Positions 35,696 to 43,921 of a DNA stretch of 64,000 bases are shown here, one piece after another. Location: positions 124,001 to 188,000 of the forward strand of contig NZ_JAHEAG010000001.1 in NCBI RefSeq assembly GCF_018596315.1, written 5' to 3'. The DNA is from Bradyrhizobium sp. SRL28 (GTDB taxonomy: Bacteria > Pseudomonadota > Alphaproteobacteria > Rhizobiales > Xanthobacteraceae). The notes beneath the pieces are model-generated. The model saw nothing but the letters and a program-made list of their open reading frames with translations. It had not been told where the DNA came from and made no database searches. The translations under genes were made by a program, and so were the position numbers. The number at the start of each line of letters is the position of its first letter. Within the stretch, counting starts at the first letter, position 1.

Positions 35696-35817
35696 CGTCG
35701 TTCCTGCGAATGCAGGAACCCATAACCACAGGGCGTCGTGAGTTAAGCGAGGCGTCAACCACCGCCTTTCATCAGCCGGGCCGCGGCGTATGGGTCCCTG
35801 CTTTCGCAGGGACGACG
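35696..35817. repeat. REP-D palindromic repeat
   Basis: CGTCGTTCCTGCGAATGCAG at the left and CCCTGCTTTCGCAGGGACGA at the right form two small hairpins that also pair with each other. It fills the convergent gap between the hydrolase and the spermidine-synthase-like gene. No other copy is seen in the window. Confidence 0.8.
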
Positions 35818-35838
35818 GCGAGAATTAATTTCAACGAC

Positions 35839-36513
35839 TCAATTCTTCGTAGCAATCCAGATGACGTGGCGCGCGCCGCCGCCCCGTCCTGTCGCGCGCA
35901 CGGCAACTTCGTTGACCTCAAAACCTGCACCGCGAAGGCGCTTTGCGAACGCTGGATTGGGGCCCGAAGACCAGACGGCCAACACAGCGCCCGGCCGCAG
36001 CGCCACGTGCGCCGCTTTCAGTCCGGTTGCACTGTAGAGCGCGTCGTTGCCCTTGCGAGTCAGCCCTTCCGGTCCATTGTCGACATCAAGCAGAATGGCG
36101 TCGAATTTCGACCGGTGAGCGCGGATGATTTCGGTAACATCGGCTTCCCGGATACTCACGCGAGAATCACTCAGGCTGTCGCCAAAAATTTCCGCCATCG
36201 GGCCGCGTGCCCAGGCGACGACCGCCGGTACCAGTTCGGCCACCACGATCTGCGCCTTGCTGCCGAGTACAGCAAGCGCGGCACGCAATGTAAAACCCAT
36301 GCCGAGGCCGCCGATGAGCAAATGAGGTTCTGCAACCTTTTCGATCTTCTTCGCCGCAAGCGTCGCAAGTGCGGCTTCCGACCCCGAAAGGCGGCTGTTC
36401 ATCAGCTCGTTAGTGCCGAGCATGATGGAGAACTCCTTGCCGCGGCGCATGAGCCGGAGTTCATCGTCGGTGCCGGGAATGCGGGCGGTGTCGAGTTTTT
36501 CCCAGGGAATCAT
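35839..36513 (-). CDS. Spermidine-synthase-like SAM-dependent methyltransferase
   Basis: A 224-residue Rossmann-fold protein with the nucleotide site GGLGMGFTLRAAL (68-80), VVAELVPAVVAWA and the acidic LLDVDNGPEGLT, similar to the spermidine synthase/methyltransferase superfamily. The usual spermidine synthase gate-keeping loop is not clear, so the reaction is uncertain. It is convergent with the hydrolase across REP-D and separated from the P450 gene by REP-C. Confidence 0.7.
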   Translation of the reverse strand: MIPWEKLDTARIPGTDDELRLMRRGKEFSIMLGTNELMNSRLSGSEAALATLAAKKIEKVAEPHLLIGGLGMGFTLRAALAVLGSKAQIVVAELVPAVVAWARGPMAEIFGDSLSDSRVSIREADVTEIIRAHRSKFDAILLDVDNGPEGLTRKGNDALYSATGLKAAHVALRPGAVLAVWSSGPNPAFAKRLRGAGFEVNEVAVRATGRGGGARHVIWIATKN

Positions 36514-36560
36514 GCGGAGCTTTTAGCATGATTGCGCGATGTCGCCGCTAACGAAGGGCC

Positions 36561-36655
36561 GTAGGGTGGGCAAAGCGAAGCGTGCCCACCATGGACGCCA
36601 ACGATTTCGGAGAGACGGTGGGCACGCTGCGCTTTGCCCACCTACGAAGAAAACC
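36561..36655. repeat. REP-C palindromic repeat
   Basis: GTAGGGTGGGCAAAGCGAAG at the left and GCTTTGCCCACCTAC at the right, a second copy of the repeat at 11512. Its right end reaches the last bases of the P450 gene stop codon region. Confidence 0.85.
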
Positions 36656-39600
36656 TATCCGCCCGCCCACACATCGAGCACATACCGGTTCTTGGTTCCG
36701 AGATCGTCGATCCAGCGCAGGCCGGCCTCGGCGTCGGCGCCGGACTTTTCGCGATAGATCGCAACCAGCGCGGCCTTGACGTCGGGTTCCATCTTGCCGC
36801 CGTCGCCGCAAACGTAAACGATCGCGCCCTGCTCGATCAGGCTCCAGATGCGGTCCTTCTGTGCGGCGACTAGATGCTGCACATAGGTCTTCGGCCCGTC
36901 GGCGCGCGAGAACGCGGTGTGCAGCTCGGCAATGCCGTCGGCGGCAAAGGCCTTCAATTCATCGGCATAGAGAAAATCCTGATCGGGATGACGGCAGCCG
37001 AAGAACAGCATCGCCGGGCCCAACTTGGCACCCTGCGCCTTGCGGTGCGCGCGCTCCTGCAGGAAGCCGCGGAACGGCGCCAGCCCCGTGCCGGGGCCGA
37101 TCATGATGACGGGTTGGGTCGGATCATCGGGTAAGCGGAAGCCGGCCTTGGTCTCGCGCACGGTGGCATGCACGCTGTCGCCGACGCGGCGGCCGGAAAG
37201 ATAGTTCGAGCACACGCCCTTGTAGACGCCACGGCCCGAACTGGCGGGCGCCTCGACGACGCCGACGGTGACGCTGCAGCGCGCCGGATCGCCTGATGGC
37301 GACGACGAGATCGAATAATAGCGCGGCGCCAGCAGCGACAGCATTTCCAGATAGGCGTGGAACGGCAGTTCGCAGGCCGGATGTTCCTCCATCAGATCGA
37401 ATACGGATTTGCGCTTGTCCAGAACGTCCGAGCGGTAACGCTCCGTGGAAGCAGCGTCGTCGCCGACATAGGCCAGCAGCTTCGGCTTGGTGACGGGACA
37501 GCGCGTGTGTTCCGACATGATCTGGATGTGCTTGCGGGTCGCGATCTGCTGCAGCTCCACGAACTCGGTCAGCAATCGCCCGACCGATACGGCATCGCCC
37601 ACCGGCAATTGCGCGCGGCGGCCTTCGGCGACCTGCAGGCGGATCTGGTCGGCCGGCAGGAAGCCGAAGCGGCGGGCCACGGAATCCACCAGCGCCGGAT
37701 CGTTGCGCGGGACGACGCTGAGATGGTCGCCGACGCGATAGGTGATGCCGGGCGGCAACTGCACCTCGATATGCCGGGTCGAGCGGTCGGAAGGATTGGC
37801 GCCGCTTTTGTTCTGCAATTCCGAATTGACCGACACTTTCATCGGCGCAACGCCGCCCTGCGCAACGAGTGCGTTGACGGCAGAGGGCGCCACCGGCTCG
37901 ATCGAATAGAGCGGCGCGTCGTCGGCGCTGCGGGCGAAGCTGGAATCGACGCCCAGTTCCTTCATCGCCGCGGGTGCAGCCGTCGCAAACCATTTTTCGA
38001 ACTGGCCGTCGAGATCGCTGCGGGCATCACCCTCGCCGCGGGCATAGAGGCTGCGCGCGCCATGCGCCGCCAACTGCTCGTCGATCATGCGCGGCACGGA
38101 TTGATAGGTCGCCGCCCAGTCGCTGTTACCGCAGCCGAACACGGCGTAACGCACCTTGGCGAGCGCATCCTTCGGCTGGCCGCCGTCCAGCCATCTGACG
38201 AACTGCGTGGCGTTATCAGGGGCGGCGCCGTTGTAGGAAGCGCAGAAGATCAGCAGCCCGCCCTCCTCCGGCAGCTTGCCGACATAATCGTCAAGCGCGC
38301 CGAGTTTGGTCGCAAAGCCGTTGACCTCGGCGAGGTCAGCCACCCGCGTCGCCAGCTCTTCCGCCGTGCCAAGGTTGGAACCGTAGAGCACCAATAGCGG
38401 CGTGTTGTGCCCCGGACGGGTCCGCGCCTGCGGTGCCGCCGCGTTCGAGGCGGCCACGGCCACCGCTGCCCGGCCGGCGAAGGCGCCGCGATCCTTGTCG
38501 GCGCGCGGCCGCACCTTGATCTTGAAGCCGTCGGGCTTGATCGTCAGCGTTTCCTTCAGGTGCATCTGGTAGCGATTGACATCGATCAGCTTGAAGCGCT
38601 GCAGGATCATGCCGATCGCGAGCGCCGCCTCGTGCATCGCAAAGCCACGGCCGATGCAGGCGCGCTGGCCGTTACCGAACGGCTTCCAGGCGTTGACCGG
38701 GCGCTTGGCCTCGGCCTCGCGGCTGAAATTCTCGGGATCGAAGGCATCCGGGTTCGCCCCCCAGACGCTGGGGTCGCGGTGCAGCGCCATCACGAGCACC
38801 GTGACGAAGGTATTCTTCTTCAGCTTGTACTTGCCACCAATCGTCTCGTCCTGAAGCGGCGCGATGCCATAGGCCGGCGCCGGCGGCCACAGCCGCAGCG
38901 CCTCTTTCAATATCTGCGTGATGTAAGTGAGCTGCGTGACCTGCTGATAGGTCGGCTTTGCGTTGATATCGGGCCCGAGCACCCGGTCGACTTCTTCGTA
39001 GGCCTTCTTCAACACCTCGGGATGCTTCAGCAGCGCATAGATCGTGCACGACAGGAGCCCGCTGGTAGTCTCGTGGCCCGCGATCAGGAATGTATTGATC
39101 TGATAACGGATGTTGACGTCGTCGAGTTGCTCGCCGGTGGCACGATCGACGCCGGTCATCATGGCGCCGAGCATGTCCTTCTTGCCCTCGGCGGCCTCTG
39201 CATTGCCGCGGCGCTCGGCGATGATCTCGTCGACCATCTTGTTCATGAAGGCGACATCCAGCGCGAGGTCGCGGCGGCGCTTCTGCAGCCACAGGCCTTC
39301 CAGCGGAATGCCGCGTGTCATCATGATGGTCTCGAGCGAGCGCACCAGCGATTCGACGAACGGGTGATAGTCGCGGCGATAGAACGAGTTGAAACGGTAG
39401 TCGAAGCCGCAGAGGCCGATGGTGTCGAGCGTCAGCGCGGTCATGTCGTGGACAACGTCGATCTCCTCGTCGCCGTTCAGCCGCTCCCATTTCTTCACGA
39501 GCTGCTCGGCGATATCGACCATGCTCGGATGATAGGACGTCATCGCGCGGTTGCCGAACGGCTGCAGCAGGATGTTGTGCGCCTTGCTCCAGTTCGGCTC

Positions 39601-39891
39601 ATTGGTGTCGGCGGTGAACAGACCGTCGCCGCCGACGGCGCGGACACGGCGCAGCGAGCCGCGCACCGCCTTGTCGAAGCGCTTTTCGTCGGAGAGCTCG
39701 TCGATGAGATCGTGGCCGGAAACGATGACGAGTGGCGCGCCCATCATGTCCAGCCAGAAAATCGGCCCCAGCTCCTTGGTCAACCGCACCAGATGCTGCA
39801 CCGGCGCGTTGGGATCCAGCGACAGCATGTTGCCGACAACGGGCTTTTTCGGCGGATGCGGTATCGGGTTTAGTTTGTTAGTCGACGCCAT
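36655..39891 (-). CDS. Self-sufficient cytochrome P450 - P450 reductase fusion (CYP102 type)
   Basis: A 1078-residue fusion. Residues 1-460 are a P450 with AGHETTS (271-277), ExxR at E330-R333 and heme cysteine C412 in FGNGQRACIG. Residues about 485-630 are a flavodoxin domain (LVLYGSNLGTAEELA), followed by FAD and NADPH domains ending in YVCGDGGKMEPDV. BM3 F87 corresponds to F92 (GDGLFTADT), but R47 and Y51, which hold the fatty acid carboxylate, align with A52 and I56. It hydroxylates fatty acids or other hydrophobic substrates with NADPH. ATG 39891 has GGAGA upstream. Confidence 0.93.
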   Translation of the reverse strand: MASTNKLNPIPHPPKKPVVGNMLSLDPNAPVQHLVRLTKELGPIFWLDMMGAPLVIVSGHDLIDELSDEKRFDKAVRGSLRRVRAVGGDGLFTADTNEPNWSKAHNILLQPFGNRAMTSYHPSMVDIAEQLVKKWERLNGDEEIDVVHDMTALTLDTIGLCGFDYRFNSFYRRDYHPFVESLVRSLETIMMTRGIPLEGLWLQKRRRDLALDVAFMNKMVDEIIAERRGNAEAAEGKKDMLGAMMTGVDRATGEQLDDVNIRYQINTFLIAGHETTSGLLSCTIYALLKHPEVLKKAYEEVDRVLGPDINAKPTYQQVTQLTYITQILKEALRLWPPAPAYGIAPLQDETIGGKYKLKKNTFVTVLVMALHRDPSVWGANPDAFDPENFSREAEAKRPVNAWKPFGNGQRACIGRGFAMHEAALAIGMILQRFKLIDVNRYQMHLKETLTIKPDGFKIKVRPRADKDRGAFAGRAAVAVAASNAAAPQARTRPGHNTPLLVLYGSNLGTAEELATRVADLAEVNGFATKLGALDDYVGKLPEEGGLLIFCASYNGAAPDNATQFVRWLDGGQPKDALAKVRYAVFGCGNSDWAATYQSVPRMIDEQLAAHGARSLYARGEGDARSDLDGQFEKWFATAAPAAMKELGVDSSFARSADDAPLYSIEPVAPSAVNALVAQGGVAPMKVSVNSELQNKSGANPSDRSTRHIEVQLPPGITYRVGDHLSVVPRNDPALVDSVARRFGFLPADQIRLQVAEGRRAQLPVGDAVSVGRLLTEFVELQQIATRKHIQIMSEHTRCPVTKPKLLAYVGDDAASTERYRSDVLDKRKSVFDLMEEHPACELPFHAYLEMLSLLAPRYYSISSSPSGDPARCSVTVGVVEAPASSGRGVYKGVCSNYLSGRRVGDSVHATVRETKAGFRLPDDPTQPVIMIGPGTGLAPFRGFLQERAHRKAQGAKLGPAMLFFGCRHPDQDFLYADELKAFAADGIAELHTAFSRADGPKTYVQHLVAAQKDRIWSLIEQGAIVYVCGDGGKMEPDVKAALVAIYREKSGADAEAGLRWIDDLGTKNRYVLDVWAGG

Positions 39892-39920
39892 TGTCGAAGT
39901 ATCTCCTGCCTGCCTCAACC

Positions 39921-40055
39921 GTCATTGCGAGAAATCTCTTGCTTTGTCATTCCGGGATGGTCCGAAGGACCAGACCCGGAATCTCAAGATTCCGGGTTCG
40001 ATGCTTCGCATCGCCCCGGAATGACCGCATAAGTCGCTGCGCTCCTCGCAATGAC
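39921..40055. repeat. REP-A repeat split by another palindromic repeat (nested)
   Basis: The outer arms GTCATTGCGAGAAATC (39921) and CTGCGCTCCTCGCAATGAC (to 40055) belong to REP-A. Between them, 39947-40025 is a different palindrome starting GTCATTCCGGGATGG and ending CCCCGGAATGAC with an internal AGATTCCGGG arm. The arrangement looks like one repeat inserted within another. It lies between the P450 and epoxide hydrolase genes. Confidence 0.82.
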
Positions 40056-40075
40056 GGCTTGCTGTCCTGTGTGCC

Positions 40076-41071
40076 CTAACCAAACCGCTTCTTACGCCAT
40101 TCGATCAGCTTGGCGCTGACCTCGTCCGGCTTTTCCTGCTGCGTCCAATGACCGCTGTCCCGCACGAGATATTTCTCCAGATCGGGAACGAGCTTCTCCA
40201 TGCCGTCGGCAGCCGATGGCGGCAGCACCGCATCGTTCTCGGCCATGATCATCAGCGACGGCACGCGGACGGTATGGTCGAGGCCTTTCGAGCGTTGCCA
40301 GTTGCGCGAAAAATTGCGGTACCAGTTGATGCCGCCGGTGAAACCGGTTTTGGTGAAGGTATCCACGAACACCTTCTTTTCCTCCGCCGAAAGGATCGGC
40401 GTGCGTGGATCGTGCTTAGCATCGTAATTCGCGATCATCTGCGGAAACGCCAGATTGAGCCGCGCCGACGCGCCGACGCCGGCAATCGGCTGTTCCTCCG
40501 GCGTACCTTCGGGGCGCGCCACCGGCTTGCGCATGAAAGCATCAAAGGTCTGCTCGACGCGGCTTGCGAAAATCCTGTCAGGCTCGCGGCCAGGGTCCTG
40601 GAATTGCACAATGTACATCTTGTCGCCGAAGCGCTGACGAAACAGCTCGATCGGATCGGCTGGGGCGCGATCCCAGTGCGGCGTGTTGACCCCGACGACG
40701 CCGGCGACGCGGTCGAGATGGCGCAACGGCATCTGCCAGACAATAAAACCGCCCCAGTCGTGGCCGACGAAGATTGCCTTGTCGATCTTGAGATGGTCGA
40801 GCAGTCCGACGAGGTCGCCGGTCAGATGCTCCATGTCGTAGTCCTCGACCGGCTCGGGTCGGTCGGTCGCGCCATAGCCGCGCTGATCCGGCGCGATGAC
40901 CCGGATGCCGGCCTCGCTCAAGGCCTTGATCTGGTGACGCCATGAAAACGCGATCTCCGGCCAGCCATGGCACAGGATGACCGGAGGCTTGTCGGAGCTA
41001 GGCCCCGCCTCGTAATAGCCCATGCGAATACCGTTCACCTGGGCGAACTGCAGCGGCGGCATTTCAATCAT
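40076..41071 (-). CDS. Epoxide hydrolase (soluble, alpha/beta hydrolase fold)
   Basis: A 331-residue soluble epoxide hydrolase-like enzyme. HGWP (35-38) forms the oxyanion hole, D105 in GHDWGG is the aspartate nucleophile (not serine) and H308 in DSGHWTQQEKP is the general base. A cap domain with NWYRNFSRNW carries candidate ring-opening tyrosines. It converts epoxides to diols. It lies upstream of the CYP102 gene on the same strand (184 bases with a repeat) and 9 bases after the WS/DGAT gene. Confidence 0.88.
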   Translation of the reverse strand: MIEMPPLQFAQVNGIRMGYYEAGPSSDKPPVILCHGWPEIAFSWRHQIKALSEAGIRVIAPDQRGYGATDRPEPVEDYDMEHLTGDLVGLLDHLKIDKAIFVGHDWGGFIVWQMPLRHLDRVAGVVGVNTPHWDRAPADPIELFRQRFGDKMYIVQFQDPGREPDRIFASRVEQTFDAFMRKPVARPEGTPEEQPIAGVGASARLNLAFPQMIANYDAKHDPRTPILSAEEKKVFVDTFTKTGFTGGINWYRNFSRNWQRSKGLDHTVRVPSLMIMAENDAVLPPSAADGMEKLVPDLEKYLVRDSGHWTQQEKPDEVSAKLIEWRKKRFG

Positions 41072-41080
41072 CACCAGCCC

Positions 41081-42628
41081 CTATTCAGCAGCGCTGGTCA
41101 TGCTGGGCGGCGGCGCGAACGCCGTCTCCAGCGCTTCAAATTCGCGAGGGAGCATGTCGCACATAAGCTGGACATGCGGAATGATGTTGGCGCCCGCGAT
41201 GAAGCCAAAATCGAGCTGGTCGCGGTAGCTCTGCACGGTGATGTTGAGCGCGATCCCGTGAGTCGAGATCGACACCGGGAAGATGTGCAGCAATTCCGCA
41301 CCCGCGGCGTACAGCGTCTGCCGCGGCCCCGGCACGTTTGATACCGTGATGTTGGCGGACGGCGGCAACACGTTCGACAGGTCCGAGCGGCTGTAGAGCA
41401 GCGCCATGATCTGCACCAGGATCGGCGCGCCGAGCATCGAGACGTTCGAGACCTGCGGCATGAAGGCCCGCAACGGATGCGACATCTCCTTGGATTTGGT
41501 GGATTGCGCGATGATCGCCTCCAGCCGCTCCTTGGGATCCTCGATATTGGTGGCGATCGAGCAGATCATGCCGAACACCTGGTTGTTGGCCTCGGTGTTG
41601 CCCTCCTCTCGCAGCGAGATCGGCACCGCTGCCGTCATCGACTTCGCGGGCAAGGCGCCCCGTTCCAGCAGATAACGCCGGACCACACCCGACGAGAGCG
41701 CCAGCACCACGTCGTTGAGCTTGCCGCCGGATGCCTTGGCGACCGCCTTGGCGCGCGACAGTGAAATCGAGGTGCCTGCGAAACTACGCTCCGACGAAAT
41801 CGCCTTGTTCAAAATCGTCGGCGGCGAAACCATGCCGGCGATGCTGTCGCGCGACTTCGGATCGGAGATCTTGCCGACCACGTCGGAGACGCTCTTGAGC
41901 ATCGAGGGAATGCTGCCGGCGAATTTCACCGCGCTCTCGATCTGGAACATGGCGTTGTCGAACAGGATCGATCCGAGATCGCTCTTGCCCGAGCGCGGCA
42001 GGTCGAGGGTCTTCGGCGTCGACGAGCCATCGAAGGGCTGGCGCCAGAGCTGCTGGTAGGAATCGATCAGGTTGGCGGCGATGTCGCGCGGCTCGTTGCC
42101 GCCCTTGGCCTGCGGAACGGGCTTCTCGACCACGCGCGGCACCGGGGTGACGTCATAGATCATGTTGGTCAGCGCCGCGCCTGCGCCGCCGTCGATGCAG
42201 GCATGGTGCATCTTGGAATAGAGCCCGATCTCATTGTCCTTCATGCCCTCGAAGACATAGAACTCCCAGAGTGGCCGGGCGCGATTCAGGAGTTTCGCGT
42301 GCATCCAGCCGACGATGCGCTCCAGCGTGGCGCGGTCATACGGCGCCGGAAGGCTGCCGCGGAAAATGTGTCGGTCGATGTCGAACTGGTCGTCCTCGAC
42401 CCAGGACGGATGATCGATATCGAGCGGGGCCTTTTCCAGACGGGCTTTGAGGATCGGCGCGATGTGCAGCCGTGAGGCGATCATCGCCTTGAAGTCCTCG
42501 AAGAAGTTGCCGTTATAGTTCTCCGGCAGGCGGAAGATCGCCATGCTCCCGACATGCATCGGCATCTCGGGCGTTTCCAGATACAGAAACGACGCGTCCA
42601 TCGAAGACAGTTTCTTGGCGTCCGCCAT
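41081..42628 (-). CDS. Wax ester synthase / diacylglycerol acyltransferase (WS/DGAT)
   Basis: A 515-residue WS/DGAT. The active-site motif HHxxxDG is HHACIDG (141-147), preceded by PLWEFYVFEG. LSSMDASFLYLETPEMPMHV at the N-terminus is the family start, and NVPGP and ALNITVQSY are in the C-terminal half. It transfers acyl-CoA to long-chain alcohols or diacylglycerol, making neutral lipid. ATG 42628 has GGGAGGAAAA upstream. It is followed closely by the epoxide hydrolase gene. Confidence 0.92.
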   Translation of the reverse strand: MADAKKLSSMDASFLYLETPEMPMHVGSMAIFRLPENYNGNFFEDFKAMIASRLHIAPILKARLEKAPLDIDHPSWVEDDQFDIDRHIFRGSLPAPYDRATLERIVGWMHAKLLNRARPLWEFYVFEGMKDNEIGLYSKMHHACIDGGAGAALTNMIYDVTPVPRVVEKPVPQAKGGNEPRDIAANLIDSYQQLWRQPFDGSSTPKTLDLPRSGKSDLGSILFDNAMFQIESAVKFAGSIPSMLKSVSDVVGKISDPKSRDSIAGMVSPPTILNKAISSERSFAGTSISLSRAKAVAKASGGKLNDVVLALSSGVVRRYLLERGALPAKSMTAAVPISLREEGNTEANNQVFGMICSIATNIEDPKERLEAIIAQSTKSKEMSHPLRAFMPQVSNVSMLGAPILVQIMALLYSRSDLSNVLPPSANITVSNVPGPRQTLYAAGAELLHIFPVSISTHGIALNITVQSYRDQLDFGFIAGANIIPHVQLMCDMLPREFEALETAFAPPPSMTSAAE

Positions 42629-42783
42629 ATTTTCCTCCCGCAGTAGAAAACGCGGCGCCTTGTCGGCGCTTCTGGCGTCTAGAATGTCTTTGTTATTGGA
42701 GCATATCCGAAAACCTCTCACCATCCCGCATCAATTGCGGGGCGGGATCTTTCGGGATTATGCCCTAAGCACAGGGCGTTGGC

Positions 42784-43584
42784 TCAGGATTGTGCATTTT
42801 CCGGGGGGCCGTAGGCAATGGCAAATGGTCCTGATCGGTCAAAATGCTTAAATTCCCCCTCGGCCTGCGCCAGACGGTCCGCCACCGCCCACAATGCTGC
42901 GGGGTTGACGCCGAGCCCGATATGGCTGGCAAGGTGCACCTCGATATTTTCGGCGGTTTCGGAGGGACGCAACAGGCTGGTGTGCCAGTTCACGATGCCG
43001 TCGGTACGGGAATAGATCGAGGTCGCCGGCACCGGCAGGTCGCCGGCGATCGCCTGTCGGATTTCCGGATTGTCGTCGACGGTCTCCCCCGTCAGCGCCT
43101 CATAGAGCCGCGTGGCGTTGGTCGCGCGGATGTCGTTGGCAAACGGACTGCCGAGCGTAATCACCGAGCGCACCATGTCCGGCATCTGCAGGGCGAGATC
43201 GCGCGCATAGACGCCGCCGAGACTCCAGCCGACCAGGCTGACCTTGCGGCCGGTCGATTCATGGGTGCGCCGCAGGAGCTCGCGCAACGCGCCGCGCCTG
43301 GAAGCGATGCCGCCGAAATTGCGGCCCATGTTCCACGCGTAGGTATCGTAGCCGAGTTCTTTCAGGTAGCGCCGCATCGGCGCCATCGAGAGATCGCTGG
43401 CGAGAAAGCCCGGCAACGCCAGCACCGGATGCCCGTCGCCCTTCGGCGCGCGCATCAATAGCGGCGATAGCAGCAGGCTCGAGTTCAGCTCGAACAAGGC
43501 CCTCGTTTCGGCCAGCATCAGGAACAGGCTCGGCGGCCGGAGCCTTTGCTCGTCCGTCACTGCCGCGCCCTCCGCGTTCGCCAC
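42784..43584 (-). CDS. Alpha/beta hydrolase, paralogue of the protein at 29356
   Basis: A 266-residue serine hydrolase with S121 in GWSLGG; it shares GDGHPVL, RKVSLVGWSLGG, VRSVITLGSPFA and AVADRLAQAEGE blocks with the hydrolase at 29356. It starts directly after the DUF6489 stop codon and is 155 bases from the WS/DGAT gene. The position next to an acyltransferase suggests a lipid ester substrate, an inference only. Confidence 0.83.
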   Translation of the reverse strand: MANAEGAAVTDEQRLRPPSLFLMLAETRALFELNSSLLLSPLLMRAPKGDGHPVLALPGFLASDLSMAPMRRYLKELGYDTYAWNMGRNFGGIASRRGALRELLRRTHESTGRKVSLVGWSLGGVYARDLALQMPDMVRSVITLGSPFANDIRATNATRLYEALTGETVDDNPEIRQAIAGDLPVPATSIYSRTDGIVNWHTSLLRPSETAENIEVHLASHIGLGVNPAALWAVADRLAQAEGEFKHFDRSGPFAIAYGPPENAQS

Positions 43585-43824
43585 TTACTTCTTGCCGCCA
43601 AGGCCAGCCATGGTCACGAACATGTCCTGGAACCGTTCGGCGAGCTTCGGATCGAACGTGAACCAGCTCTGGATCAGCGATTCCGGAGAAACCTTTTCGA
43701 TATTGGCCATCACCTGCTGCTGCATCTTGTCCATCACGGCGGTCTGCATCGGCGAGACGTCAGGCAATCCAAAAAACTGCCTGGCCTCCAGCGGCGTGCA
43801 ATCTATTTCGACGTTAACTTTCAT
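43585..43824 (-). CDS. DUF6489 family small protein
   Basis: A 79-residue protein of unknown function. The N-terminus MKVNVEIDCTPLEARQFFGL and the amphipathic stretch around AVMDKMQQQVMANIEKV are typical of DUF6489. It resembles the short helical proteins linked to phasin and lipid loci. ATG 43824 has AGGAGCGG, a strong Shine-Dalgarno. It is first in a probable operon with the hydrolase and WS/DGAT. Confidence 0.75.
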   Translation of the reverse strand: MKVNVEIDCTPLEARQFFGLPDVSPMQTAVMDKMQQQVMANIEKVSPESLIQSWFTFDPKLAERFQDMFVTMAGLGGKK

Positions 43825-43921
43825 GACCGCTCCTCTTGCTGGCTTCTTGCAGTATCGCCACGATAGCCCTGATCGCGCAAGGACACGAGCCGGGCACCGG
43901 CCCTCTCAATTCCCGATATGG

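Noticed and set aside
38407..39873. A 488-codon plus-strand frame opposite the P450 gene
   Set aside because: It mirrors the CYP102 coding strand and its composition (very rich in Arg, His, Gln, Asp) is typical of antisense frames.
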